The notes: generated by a model not told the origin, from the letters alone. A DNA stretch of 26,033 nucleotides from JBMNTU01 sp050945895 (GCA_050945895.1 JBMNTU010000018.1:1-26033), one strand, 5' to 3'; positions 1-8,179 are shown, counted from the first letter of the stretch. Made by a program: numbers and translations.

Positions 1-9
1 CCGGTGCGC

Positions 10-47
10 CCGTTGTGGAAGGGGGACGGTGCCCCCTTCCACAACGG
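10..47. repeat. Perfect 16-bp inverted repeat (hairpin)
   Basis: The arms at 10-25 and 32-47 are perfectly complementary over 16 bp around a 6-nt loop. No T-run follows on the plus strand, and the bases after it are AT-rich (AATTCTTAATTAAC). It may be the terminator of a gene lying to the left of the window, or an interspersed palindromic repeat. It lies about 130 bases before a kinase gene that has lost its usual N-terminus. The structure is directly visible; its role is not. Confidence 0.75.
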
Positions 48-175
48 AATTCTTAATTAACTTCGGTGATTGAGGGTGCTGTATATTTTCGTGACCAAAC
101 GCTGTACTTTTCAGTTGACAAACACAGAATACGACCCAGACAGCCGTTTCTGCGAGTCTTGCAGAAACAGAGCTT

Positions 176-2089
176 ATGTTTTCCAATATTGCGCAGAATG
201 TGGAAAACCTCTTGAACCTGAACAGTTCAAACGAGGAAATACTCGATTACCTGAGTGAAACAAATAAATATTTCGGTGCCGAGCGCTCGGTTTTGCCGGA
301 CTTTTTGAAAGTATATGGATATATACGCGGAGACTTTTTGGATGGGTCGGGGTGGATACCGCCAGACGAATATGACCCGCCGTCGCGGCCCTGGTATATT
401 GGTGCTGTAGAAAGCGGCGATGGGATTTTCTTTTCTGAGCCGTATGTAGACGCAGACACCGGGGGAATGTGTATTTCATTTTCCCGGCAGCTGTTTGACC
501 AAAACAAAAATTCGTACGGAGTTGTTGCAATAGACCTCAACCTTACACGAATAACGGATTATGTTGCCGGGCAGAAAATTGCAAACGACGGCTATGGCGT
601 GTTGATTGACGACCGCATGTTGTTTACATCCCACAGGGACAGCGCTATGATCGGTGTAGAGATGTCAGCCGCCGGAGAAGGATATGCGCACCTGGAGGAA
701 ATGCTTGTCAATGAGCTGCCGATTGCCGCAGAACGATTTACTGATACGGATGGAACGGACAGCATCGCCTTTTTTAGGACGATATTCAACGGCTGGCATA
801 TTGGCATCATCATCCCCCGTGCAAGCTATTACCAGCAGGTCAACAACCTGGCGGCCGTGTTGGCTGTATTGGGCAGTGCGCTTGCGGCAATCCTGGCATA
901 TATGCTGGTGCGTACGCGCGTGGAAAAAATGCGTTCGGATGAAGAAAACAAGAGCAAAAGCAGCTTTTTGGCACGCATGAGCCACGAGATGCGAACGCCG
1001 ATGAACGCTATCATCGGGATGTCCGAAATTGCCCAAAAAACGGATGATGTACAAAAAATGCACGAGTGTTTGGATGAAATCGACAACGCGGCAAACCATT
1101 TGTTGGGCGTAATCAACGACGTGCTGGATATGTCAAAAATTGAAGCAGGCAAGCTGGAGCTGTCCGAAACCACATTCTACTTAGAAAAGATGATCGATCA
1201 GGTTGTTTCAGTTGCAGGTTTTCGGATTAAAGATAAAAACCAGCACTTTACCGTGCAGATAGACGAGGATGTGCCGCGGGTGGTTCGTGCAGACCGGCAG
1301 CGGCTGGCGCAGGTTATAACGAACCTGCTCAGCAATGCCACAAAGTTTACGGACGAAGGCGGCCATATTGAATTGTATGTCCGGCACAAAGAAACGGCCG
1401 GCGAGCAAAGCGTACTGGAAATAGAAGTGAAGGACGATGGGATCGGTATTTCTGCCGAACAGCAGACGCGTCTTTTCCAGTCGTTTGAACAGGCCGACGG
1501 AAGTATTTCCCGAAAATATGGAGGCACAGGGCTGGGGCTTGCAATTTCCAAGAGAATTATCGAAATGATGGGCGGCAGGGAATGGATCATATCTGAGCTT
1601 GGCGAAGGGGCCCGCTTCATTTTTACTGTTCGTGTGGGAATTGGAAGTGCAGAGGAAGCAGAAGAAAATGAAGTGGATGTTGACACGATTGAGGAACTGG
1701 GAGATACGCTAAAGGGTAAGCATATTCTTCTTGCGGAAGATGTGGAGGTCAACCGTGAGATATTGCTGGCGCTTCTGGAGGGCACAGGTATTCTATTCGA
1801 TTGTGCGGAGAACGGCAAGCAGGCAATTGAAATGTTTAAAGAAAATCCGGGAAAATACGATATGATATTTATGGATATCCATATGCCGGAGGTAGATGGC
1901 TACGAAGCGACGCAGCGCATCCGGGCAATGGAGGTTCCGCAGGCAAAAACCATTCCGATTGTGGCAATGACGGCAAACGTCTTTAAGGAAGACATTGAAA
2001 AGTGCCTGGCAGCAGGAATGAATGACCATGTAGGCAAACCGCTGGAAATGAGCGAAGTTGCGGAAAAACTGCAAAAATATCTTGGATGA
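176..2089 (+). CDS. Hybrid sensor histidine kinase with dCache-like sensor and receiver domain, N-terminus probably missing
   Basis: This is a membrane sensor kinase with a fused response-regulator receiver (637 aa as drawn). Residues 1-220 resemble the latter part of an extracellular dCache sensor (RPWYIGA, GVVAIDLNL). A transmembrane helix spans about 223-246. A HisKA domain follows with phospho-acceptor His270 in SHEMRTPMNA, then an HATPase domain with N box (NLLSNATKFT), G1 (DDGIGIS) and G2 (GGTGLGLAIS), and a receiver with phospho-acceptor Asp567 in MDIHMP. Such proteins normally begin with a cytoplasmic tail and a first membrane helix; neither is present. The reading frame stays open upstream to 119 with plausible sensor-like residues, then meets TGA at 116-118. 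The ATG at 176 has no convincing ribosome binding site. The gene may therefore be 5'-truncated or frameshifted. No output domain such as DNA binding is fused, so a partner response regulator is expected elsewhere. Confidence 0.85.
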   Translation: MFSNIAQNVENLLNLNSSNEEILDYLSETNKYFGAERSVLPDFLKVYGYIRGDFLDGSGWIPPDEYDPPSRPWYIGAVESGDGIFFSEPYVDADTGGMCISFSRQLFDQNKNSYGVVAIDLNLTRITDYVAGQKIANDGYGVLIDDRMLFTSHRDSAMIGVEMSAAGEGYAHLEEMLVNELPIAAERFTDTDGTDSIAFFRTIFNGWHIGIIIPRASYYQQVNNLAAVLAVLGSALAAILAYMLVRTRVEKMRSDEENKSKSSFLARMSHEMRTPMNAIIGMSEIAQKTDDVQKMHECLDEIDNAANHLLGVINDVLDMSKIEAGKLELSETTFYLEKMIDQVVSVAGFRIKDKNQHFTVQIDEDVPRVVRADRQRLAQVITNLLSNATKFTDEGGHIELYVRHKETAGEQSVLEIEVKDDGIGISAEQQTRLFQSFEQADGSISRKYGGTGLGLAISKRIIEMMGGREWIISELGEGARFIFTVRVGIGSAEEAEENEVDVDTIEELGDTLKGKHILLAEDVEVNREILLALLEGTGILFDCAENGKQAIEMFKENPGKYDMIFMDIHMPEVDGYEATQRIRAMEVPQAKTIPIVAMTANVFKEDIEKCLAAGMNDHVGKPLEMSEVAEKLQKYLG

Positions 2090-2119
2090 GGCAGATTTTT
2101 GAAAAATGCATGAAATTGG

Positions 2120-2148
2120 ATGCAAAAATGTAAGAGACATGGTATAAT
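2120..2148 (+). promoter_or_regulatory. Candidate extended -10 promoter for the NlpC/P60 gene
   Basis: TATAAT at 2143-2148 is preceded by TGG, giving an extended -10. The -35 position at 17-base spacing (2120-2125) is weak. It lies about 85 bases before the downstream start codon, in the gap after the kinase gene. Confidence 0.5.
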
Positions 2149-2233
2149 AACGTATTATGTGTGTTACACGATTCGGGTTGTATTTTGTAACAGATCGGTT
2201 GAAACGGGTAAAATAGTACAGGGGTATTGAAGC

Positions 2234-2989
2234 TTGGCAAACGAATTATCGATTGGAAAAAACATATCAAATCTGAAAGTATACCAGCCGGACGAAGCTT
2301 TTTCCGAAAAAAGCACCGTTGTTTTTTCGGAGGTTTTGGGGCAGGTGCAAACGGAAGATGCGGGTACGGCGCAGGCGCAGCATCAGCACACATATGCCGA
2401 AATAAACACGGCAAGCGCGCCGGCTGCGGCAGCAGTGACGTCCGCTACGGACGACTATACAAAAGCATTATTGATGACCATGTTGCTTGGTGGCATGGGC
2501 GGAAGCGACCTTTTATCCTCTGCGTTGCTGGGGCAGCTTTCGGATAGTGGGAACAGCCTGCAAGGCATTTTTGGAATTGGCCAAACAGGCAGCGCTATTC
2601 CTTATGATGGCAACAAGGGTTCGGCAATTGTAAACCTCGCGTATTCCCGCTTGGGCAGCCCATACAGCCAGACCATGGCAGGGCAGGGGAGCTATACGGA
2701 TTGCAGCTATCTGACGCAGTGGTGTTTTTCGCAATTGGGGGTCAACCTTCCAAGGACAGCGGCAGAGCAGGCGCAATACTGTGCAAACAATGGAAAAACA
2801 ATTGCAAAAGAGCAGCTGCAGCCGGGCGATTTGGTGTTTTTCTCCCATGGGCAGAATGGGCGCTATATGAACGTGACACATGTAGCGGTCTATGCAGGCA
2901 ACGGGATGATTATCGACGCCTCATCCAGCCGGGGAGAGGTCGTTTACCGGCAGATGCTGGATGGGCAGGTCATGTATGCACGTGTATGA
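2234..2989 (+). CDS. NlpC/P60-family cysteine peptidase, no signal peptide
   Basis: This is a predicted peptidoglycan endopeptidase of the NlpC/P60 family (251 aa), which cuts stem-peptide bonds such as gamma-D-glutamyl linkages. The catalytic domain covers about 128-251, with Cys157 in TDCSYLTQ, His216 in THVAVYAG and a possible third polar residue at Asp228. LQPGDLVFF is the usual family motif. The start is TTG at 2234 with AGGGG about 9 bases upstream; the reading frame begins close to this point. Residues 1-127 match no family I know and contain an Ala/Thr-rich stretch and a short hydrophobic patch (ALLMTMLLGGMGG, near 79-91). There is no N-terminal signal peptide or lipobox, which is unusual for a wall hydrolase and suggests non-classical export, use after lysis, or attachment to an exported structure. 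A terminator follows, so it is probably monocistronic. Confidence 0.85.
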   Translation: MANELSIGKNISNLKVYQPDEAFSEKSTVVFSEVLGQVQTEDAGTAQAQHQHTYAEINTASAPAAAAVTSATDDYTKALLMTMLLGGMGGSDLLSSALLGQLSDSGNSLQGIFGIGQTGSAIPYDGNKGSAIVNLAYSRLGSPYSQTMAGQGSYTDCSYLTQWCFSQLGVNLPRTAAEQAQYCANNGKTIAKEQLQPGDLVFFSHGQNGRYMNVTHVAVYAGNGMIIDASSSRGEVVYRQMLDGQVMYARV

Positions 2990-3010
2990 TATTACGAAAG
3001 CGTAAGCACG

Positions 3011-3036
3011 GGCGGGTGGAATCCCGCCTGTTTTTT
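3011..3036 (+). terminator. Rho-independent terminator after the NlpC/P60 gene
   Basis: A 6-bp GC stem (GGCGGG at 3011-3016, CCCGCC at 3023-3028) with a 6-nt loop is followed by TGTTTTTTAT. It starts 21 bases after the stop codon. Confidence 0.85.
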
Positions 3037-3317
3037 ATCTGTTCGATTTGCCTGTGGCTCCATAAGTTGGCAAAAATGATTGCAGTTTGTCAAATGGTAG
3101 GTTATGATCATTTGCAACAAACGGCTGTTCCTGGGGACCCCTCTTTCGGCCCAAAGGGCCGATTCACCTCGTGCAGGCACATTTTTTGGTCGCGCTAGCG
3201 ACCTGCGTTTAGTTAATACGCTGTAAACAACTTCCACCCCAGGGTTTTTTACAGTACATTTACTGAACATATGACATAAATGCCGAGTGGGCGCCAACCA
3301 TTTGAAAACCGCAATAA
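3037..3317. other. Intergenic stretch with several small hairpins, no gene seen
   Basis: I see no credible coding region on either strand here. The stretch contains short inverted repeats: TCGGCCC/GGGCCGA at 3146-3162, GTGC/GCAC at 3171-3180 followed by a T-run, and GGTCGC/GCGACC at 3188-3203. It separates the convergent NlpC/P60 and tag genes, so it should hold the tag transcript end, but no single strong minus-strand terminator stands out. Confidence 0.5.
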
Positions 3318-3887
3318 TTACGTGTTTTGCTTATAAACAAAGCAATCCGCCACATGGTCGTTTACCATACCTGTAGCCTGCATAAATGCATAGACGATCG
3401 TTGAACCGACAAATTTAAACCCCAACTTTTTCAAATCCTTGCTGATCTGGTCTGAAAGCGGCGTTTTTGCCGGAATATCTTCCGTGCTCTGCGGGTGGTT
3501 TTGAATGGGGGTATGGTTTACATATGCCCATATGAATTGATCAAAGCTTCCATACTTTTTTTGCACTTCCAGAAATGCTTTGGCATTGGTTACAGCGGCG
3601 TTTAGCTTAAGACGGTTTCGGATGATCCCTTCGTTTTTAAGCAACTCCTCTATTTTCTCCTCATCGTAGCCTGCGACTTTACCCGGGTCAAACCCGTCAA
3701 ACGCCTGCCGGAACGCTTCTCTTTTTTTGAGCACGGTGATCCAGCTGAGCCCGGCCTGCATCCCCTCTAAAATCAGCATTTCAAACAGCCTGTTGTCGTT
3801 GTGCACAGGCCGCCCCCACTCATTGTCGTGGTAATCGATATATATGGGAAGGTCTTTTGCCCAGGAGCATCTGGTTTTTTCACACAT
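3318..3887 (-). CDS. tag: DNA-3-methyladenine glycosylase I
   Basis: This base-excision repair enzyme removes 3-methyladenine from alkylated DNA. The protein is 189 aa, the normal size for the family. It keeps the residues known to form the zinc snap in E. coli Tag: Cys7 in RCSW, His20 in YHDNEWG, and His178 and Cys182 in NDHVADC. The catalytic-pocket Glu41 and Trp49 (LILEGMQAGLSW) are also present. I chose the ATG at 3887 because GAAAGG at 3897-3902 sits 9 bases upstream and the family begins shortly before RCSW; ATG at 3896 directly abuts that site, and a start at 3932 would run into the upstream terminator. It lies downstream of hydA on the same strand with a terminator between, so it needs its own promoter or read-through. 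Confidence 0.95.
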   Translation of the reverse strand: MCEKTRCSWAKDLPIYIDYHDNEWGRPVHNDNRLFEMLILEGMQAGLSWITVLKKREAFRQAFDGFDPGKVAGYDEEKIEELLKNEGIIRNRLKLNAAVTNAKAFLEVQKKYGSFDQFIWAYVNHTPIQNHPQSTEDIPAKTPLSDQISKDLKKLGFKFVGSTIVYAFMQATGMVNDHVADCFVYKQNT

Positions 3888-3930
3888 AGGGTACATCCTT
3901 TCGAGTCGACTGCAAAAAGCCTTTAAAGAC

Positions 3931-3960
3931 AAAAGCCGGCAATTTCCATGCCGGCTTTTT
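3931..3960 (-). terminator. Terminator of the hydrogenase operon
   Basis: An 11-bp stem (3931-3941 with 3949-3959) and a 7-nt loop lie 12 bases after the hydA stop. T-rich tracts occur on both sides, so it could work in both directions, but only the minus strand has a gene ending here. Confidence 0.9.
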
Positions 3961-3971
3961 GTAGTTTCGTA

Positions 3972-5711
3972 TCAATCCACGTATTTCGGTTTTCCCTCGT
4001 AGAACGTATGCAACAGCTCGTGCGCCTTGTGGCTGTTCGGCTTTTCCAGATATTCGTCGTAAATCTGTTTGATCTCCGGGTTTTTGTGTGACTTCCGAAT
4101 AGGCATAGCCGCGTCCTCTTCGTAGGTAGCCTTGGAACGAAGTACCTTCGGGTCTGCAAAATTGCGGATGCGCGCCGAAATGATCGGCTGTCCGCCGCCG
4201 ACGACGCAGCCGCCGGGGCAACCCATGATTTCGATGAAGTGGTATGTCTTCTCGCCGCTTTTGATGGAGTCGAGAAGCTTGCGTGCATTGCTCATGCCGC
4301 TGGCCACAGCCACCTTTACATTCAGGTCGCCGATTTTTACTTCTGCTTCTTTAATACCAGCCGTGCCGCGAACATCGGTATAGTCGATATCCTTCAGGTC
4401 TTCGCCCGTCAGAACATCGGCAACCGTACGGAGCGCAGCCTCCATAACGCCGCCCGTAACGCCGAAGATAACGGCTGCACCGGTAGATTCGCCCATCAGG
4501 CGGTCGAACTCTTCGTCCGGAAGGTTTACGAAATCGATGCCAGCTTGCTTAATCATGCGGGCCGCTTCGCGCGTAGTGATGACCGCGTCCACATCCGGAT
4601 AGCCCGAGGCATCTTCGCCGGGGCGGAGTTTTTCGTATTTTTTAGCTGTGCATGGCATAACGGATACTGTAAAAATCTTTGCAGGATCGATATTGTTCTT
4701 CTCTGCATAATACGATTTTACCATTGCACCAAGCATCTGGTGGGGCGATTTGCAGGTGGAAAGGTTGTCCAGCATATCTGGGTAGTAAAGCTCGCAGAAG
4801 CGGATCCAACCGGGGGAGCACGATGTAATCATCGGCAGCGTTCCGCCGTTTTGGATGCGGCCAATGAGCTCCGTTCCCTCTTCCATGATTGTAAGGTCGG
4901 CGGCAAAGTCTGTATCGAAGACCTTGTCGAAACCAAGACGCTTGAGCGCTGCGGCAAGCTTGCCGGTCGCGCGCGTACCGATGGGCATGCCGAACTCTTC
5001 GCCAATAGCGACGCGTACGGCAGGCGCCGGCTGCACGACAACATGCGTGTCCGGGTCGTTGATTGCATCCCAAACCCTGTCTATTTCCGTCTTTTCGGAA
5101 AGCGCTCCAACCGGGCAGGCCGTTATGCACTGTCCGCAGTTGATGCAGTTGACATCCTTTAAGGAACGGCCCCATACGGGCTCGATATTGGTTTTGAATC
5201 CACGGTTTGTTGCGCCGATCGCGCCAATTCCCTGTACGTTGCCGCACATAGCGACGCAGCGTTTGCATACGACGCATTTGTTGGGATTGCGCACAACGGA
5301 GGGCGAAAGCTCGTCCAGAGGACGGGTATCCTTCTCGCCGGTGTAGCGTATTTCGCTGATGCCAAATTCCTCCGAAAGCTTTTGCAGCTCGCAATTTCCG
5401 CTGCGAACACAAGTAAGACATTCGCGGTCATGGTTGGACAAAAGCAGCTCCAGGCTGACCTTTCTTGCCTTCATGGCCTTCTCGGAGCGCGTTAAAACCT
5501 CCATACCGTCTGTTACAGGCAGCACACAGGCCGCTTGCAGCGTAGGATTTCCTTTGATTTCCACCAGGCAGATCCGGCATGCGCCAATGGCGTTTACGCC
5601 CTTTAGATAGCAAAGCGTGGGAATATCTACGTTTGCGCTTCTGGCAGCATCTAAAACGGTTGTATTTTCAGGCACTTCTACTTTAATGCCGTCAATTGTT
5701 ACAGTTACCAT
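3972..5711 (-). CDS. hydA: [FeFe] hydrogenase catalytic subunit HydA/HndD, with TSCSP variant L1 motif
   Basis: This is the catalytic subunit of a cytoplasmic multi-subunit [FeFe] hydrogenase (579 aa). Domains in order: an N-terminal [2Fe-2S] domain (Cys34, 45, 48, 62), a His-Cys3 [4Fe-4S] site (His94, Cys98, 101, 107), two [4Fe-4S] ferredoxin sites (Cys146/149/152/156 and Cys189/192/195/199), and the H domain. H-domain motifs are TSCSPGW (296-302), MPCTAKKYE (Cys354) and EIMGCPGGCVVGGGQP (Cys498, Cys502). Aligned without gaps to my recollection of C. pasteurianum CpI, Cys298 matches the proton-transfer Cys299 and Ser299 falls where the [4Fe-4S] ligand Cys300 normally is. The short C-terminal part ends in HELLHTFYEGKPKYVD, typical of the family. 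The start ATG has GGGAG about 10 bases upstream. It lies 18 bases after hydB and is translated last in the operon. Together with HydB it would pass electrons between NADH or ferredoxin and protons. Confidence 0.95.
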   Translation of the reverse strand: MVTVTIDGIKVEVPENTTVLDAARSANVDIPTLCYLKGVNAIGACRICLVEIKGNPTLQAACVLPVTDGMEVLTRSEKAMKARKVSLELLLSNHDRECLTCVRSGNCELQKLSEEFGISEIRYTGEKDTRPLDELSPSVVRNPNKCVVCKRCVAMCGNVQGIGAIGATNRGFKTNIEPVWGRSLKDVNCINCGQCITACPVGALSEKTEIDRVWDAINDPDTHVVVQPAPAVRVAIGEEFGMPIGTRATGKLAAALKRLGFDKVFDTDFAADLTIMEEGTELIGRIQNGGTLPMITSCSPGWIRFCELYYPDMLDNLSTCKSPHQMLGAMVKSYYAEKNNIDPAKIFTVSVMPCTAKKYEKLRPGEDASGYPDVDAVITTREAARMIKQAGIDFVNLPDEEFDRLMGESTGAAVIFGVTGGVMEAALRTVADVLTGEDLKDIDYTDVRGTAGIKEAEVKIGDLNVKVAVASGMSNARKLLDSIKSGEKTYHFIEIMGCPGGCVVGGGQPIISARIRNFADPKVLRSKATYEEDAAMPIRKSHKNPEIKQIYDEYLEKPNSHKAHELLHTFYEGKPKYVD

Positions 5712-5729
5712 ATATAACGTTCTCCCTTC

Positions 5730-7520
5730 CTATTTCTTGATTGCGCCGAATTTGCATTTTTCCACGCAAGCGCCGCACTTGATACATTTGTCCTGATCGA
5801 TCACATAAGGCTGTTTCTTTTCCCCGGTAATCGCATCGGCAGGGCAAACGCGCGCGCACATTCCGCACCCGATACATTTTGAAGGGATGATTTCGTATGT
5901 TAAAAGCGACTGGCAGGAACCTGCCGGGCAGCGTTTTTCATTTATGTGAGCGTCGTACTCGTCCCGGAAATGCTTGATTGTCGAAAGAACCGGGTTGGGC
6001 GCAGTTTTGCCCAGTGCGCACAGCGCGCCGGCCTTAATGCTTTCGCCGAGCTCCTCCAGCTTTTCAATATCGCCGGGCTGCCCTTTTCCTTCGGTAATGC
6101 GCTCTAAAATTTCGAGCATACGCTTTGTACCGATTCGGCAGGGCGGGCATTTTCCGCACGATTCGTCTACGGTGAAATCGAGGAAGAAACGCGCAACGTC
6201 TACCATGCAGTTGTCTTCATCCATAACAATCATACCGCCCGAGCCCATCATAGAGCCGTTGGCGACAAGGTTGTCGTAGTCGATTTCGAGGTCGAGCATA
6301 CTAGCGGGCAGGCATCCGCCGGACGGGCCGCCTGTCTGCACAGCCTTGAACGCTTTTCCATCCGGGATTCCGCCGCCGATGTCATAAATGACTTCCTGAA
6401 GCGTTGTACCCATGGGAATTTCCACAAGGCCGGTGTTGTTGATTTTTCCGCCCAGCGCAAACACCTTGGTGCCCTTGGATTTTTCCGTGCCCATCGATGA
6501 AAACCAGTCTGCGCCCTTTAAGATGATCTGCGGTATATTGGCAAGCGTTTCAACATTATTTATAATTGTTGGTTTGCCGAAAAGGCCCTTGTTTGCCGGG
6601 AACGGCGGCTTGGGACGCGGCTCGCCGCGGCGTCCTTCAAGGGATTCCATCAGTGCTGTTTCTTCTCCGCATACAAATGCGCCCGCGCCCAGCCGGATGA
6701 CAATATCAAAACTGAAATTGGTACCAAACAGGTTTTTGCCGAGCAGGCCATATTCGCGTGCTTGTTCCAGCGCGATTTCGAGGCGCTTAACGGCAATGGG
6801 GTATTCTGCGCGCACATAAATGAAACCGGTGTCTGCGCCAATCGCATAGCCGGCAATGGCCATCGCCTCGAGCACGCTGTGCGGGTCGCCTTCCAAAACG
6901 GAGCGGTCCATGAACGCGCCCGGGTCGCCCTCGTCTGCGTTACAAATGACGTATTTCTGATCGTTTTGCGCGTTTGCGCAGAACTGCCATTTAAGGGCGG
7001 TTGGGAATCCGGCGCCGCCGCGGCCGCGCAGGCCCGAGCCCTTGATGATTTCGATAACTTCCTGGGGTGTTTTTTCCGTAAGGCAGGTACCCAGGGCTTT
7101 ATATCCGTCAAAAGCAATGTATTCGTCGATTTGCTCGGGGTCTATTACACCGCAGTTGCGCAATGCAACACGGTTTTGCTTTTTATAGAACCCGATTTCG
7201 TCGAGCGTCGTCGGAATTTCTTCGACGTTTTCTTCCTTATAAAGTAAACGGTCGACAATACGGCCCTTTAAAAGGTGTTCGTCAATAATTTCGGGAACGT
7301 CTTCAAGAGTCACCCTGCTGTAAAAGGAGCCCTCGGGGTAAACGATTACGACAGGGCCTGCCTCGCATAGCCCAAAGCAGCCTGTCCGTACAACTTTCAC
7401 CTCTTTTTCAAGGCCCTTTTCCTTAAGGCCCTCTTCAAGCTTCGCCATAATTTCGGGCGAGTTCGAAGATGTACAGCCTGTCCCCCCACAGACGAGTACA
7501 TGGGAACGATACAAATCCAT
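5730..7520 (-). CDS. hydB: NuoF-like hydrogenase subunit HydB/HndC (NADH, FMN and Fe-S binding)
   Basis: This diaphorase subunit of the hydrogenase has 596 aa, usual for HydB/HndC. An N-terminal thioredoxin-like [2Fe-2S] domain carries Cys11, 16, 48 and 52. The NuoF core follows, with the FMN/NADH-binding GLRGRGGAGFPT and GAGAFVCGEETAL, an SLBB region, and the [4Fe-4S] motif ESCGKCPPCRIG plus a later Cys in GALCALG. The C-terminus is a two-cluster ferredoxin (CIGCGMCARVCP and CIKCGACVEKCK). It would oxidise NADH and exchange electrons with HydA; related HydABC complexes bifurcate electrons between NADH and ferredoxin. GGAGG lies 8 bases before the start. It follows the HndB-like gene by 22 bases and precedes hydA by 18. 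Confidence 0.95.
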   Translation of the reverse strand: MDLYRSHVLVCGGTGCTSSNSPEIMAKLEEGLKEKGLEKEVKVVRTGCFGLCEAGPVVIVYPEGSFYSRVTLEDVPEIIDEHLLKGRIVDRLLYKEENVEEIPTTLDEIGFYKKQNRVALRNCGVIDPEQIDEYIAFDGYKALGTCLTEKTPQEVIEIIKGSGLRGRGGAGFPTALKWQFCANAQNDQKYVICNADEGDPGAFMDRSVLEGDPHSVLEAMAIAGYAIGADTGFIYVRAEYPIAVKRLEIALEQAREYGLLGKNLFGTNFSFDIVIRLGAGAFVCGEETALMESLEGRRGEPRPKPPFPANKGLFGKPTIINNVETLANIPQIILKGADWFSSMGTEKSKGTKVFALGGKINNTGLVEIPMGTTLQEVIYDIGGGIPDGKAFKAVQTGGPSGGCLPASMLDLEIDYDNLVANGSMMGSGGMIVMDEDNCMVDVARFFLDFTVDESCGKCPPCRIGTKRMLEILERITEGKGQPGDIEKLEELGESIKAGALCALGKTAPNPVLSTIKHFRDEYDAHINEKRCPAGSCQSLLTYEIIPSKCIGCGMCARVCPADAITGEKKQPYVIDQDKCIKCGACVEKCKFGAIKK

Positions 7521-7542
7521 ATATCAAACCTCCAAAAAATAT

Positions 7543-7920
7543 TTATGCGTTCTGCTGCTCGGCATACCCGATGGTATATTCCGTAACAACATTTCCATTC
7601 ACAAGGTGCTCCAGCACGATTCGTTTGGCCATCTCGGGCGTAAGCTTAACATAAGTAACCTTTTCCTGCCCGGGAACAAAAACCTCTGCCAGGGGTTCCA
7701 GACGGCAAACGCCGATGCAACCAGTCTGCGATACAACAACATCCTTCAAATCGCGCGTGTTTACTTCATCTACAAATGCCTGCAAAACCGGTCTTGCGCC
7801 GGCAGCAATACCACACGTTGCCATACCGACCACAACGCGCTTATCCGCATCACTTTTGCGGATATCTACCTTATCCAGCGTCTTGTTTCTGATTGCTTCT
7901 AATTCCTGTAAAGACTTCAT
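7543..7920 (-). CDS. HndB-like thioredoxin-fold [2Fe-2S] ferredoxin protein
   Basis: This small protein (125 aa) resembles HndB of NADP-reducing [FeFe] hydrogenases. The core motifs are GMATCGIAAGA (Cys36) and QTGCIGVCRLEP (Cys68, Cys72). Only three cysteines are present; the position matching the first cluster Cys of the HydB N-terminal domain is Val or Gly, so a complete four-Cys [2Fe-2S] site is not visible. I chose ATG at 7920 because GGAGGG (7931-7936) is 10 bases upstream; an ATG at 7938 would overlap that site. It is the first gene of the hydrogenase operon. It is not the NuoE-like subunit (HydC/HndA), which is absent here. It may act as an electron-transfer or assembly subunit of the complex. 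Confidence 0.88.
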   Translation of the reverse strand: MKSLQELEAIRNKTLDKVDIRKSDADKRVVVGMATCGIAAGARPVLQAFVDEVNTRDLKDVVVSQTGCIGVCRLEPLAEVFVPGQEKVTYVKLTPEMAKRIVLEHLVNGNVVTEYTIGYAEQQNA

Positions 7921-8011
7921 AAATAATAAACCCTCCATACGATACTACGCTTGCTATTTTCTTCACAATGATGATAGGATAAACGAGTTTTCAATGCAGC
8001 ATGCAATTGTC

Positions 8012-8040
8012 ATTATAGCAATTTATATGGGTTTGTGCAA
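8012..8040 (-). promoter_or_regulatory. Sigma-A promoter of the hydrogenase operon
   Basis: On the minus strand TTGCAC (8035-8040), a 17-base spacer and a perfect TATAAT (8012-8017) are seen. The predicted start of transcription, near 8005, leaves an 85-base leader before the HndB-like gene. Confidence 0.85.
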
Positions 8041-8179
8041 CAAGTATCATGAAAATATTGAACAAATAATCACAAAAAACTTTCAATCGCATATTTGTCG
8101 GTTTCTTGTGCGGAAAAGGGCATTTTGCAAAATGATCCAGCGCAAAAGGCGAGATTCCGGCAACAATTTTTCACAAAGT
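8041..8179. other. Intergenic stretch upstream of the hydrogenase promoter, no gene seen
   Basis: With its flanks, the gap from 7921 to 8264 holds no credible gene. It contains the hydrogenase leader and promoter on one side and a terminator-like hairpin of the MATE gene on the other. The middle is AT-rich. A loose TTGT...CAA dyad near 8061-8078 is too weak to call a Rex operator. Confidence 0.5.

Noticed and set aside
47..60. Adjacent EcoRI-like and PacI-like sites as proof of a cloning vector join
   Set aside because: The bases could be natural AT-rich sequence; no vector sequence is visible, so I only mention it as an alternative.
4239..5162. Long open frame antisense to hydA
   Set aside because: hydA has all its cluster motifs on the other strand; the antisense frame shows no known motif.
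8061..8078. Possible Rex operator upstream of the hydrogenase promoter
   Set aside because: On the minus strand the bases match the TTGTTAA-N4-TTAACAA consensus at about 9 of 14 positions, and the site lies upstream of the -35, so chance is the simpler reading.
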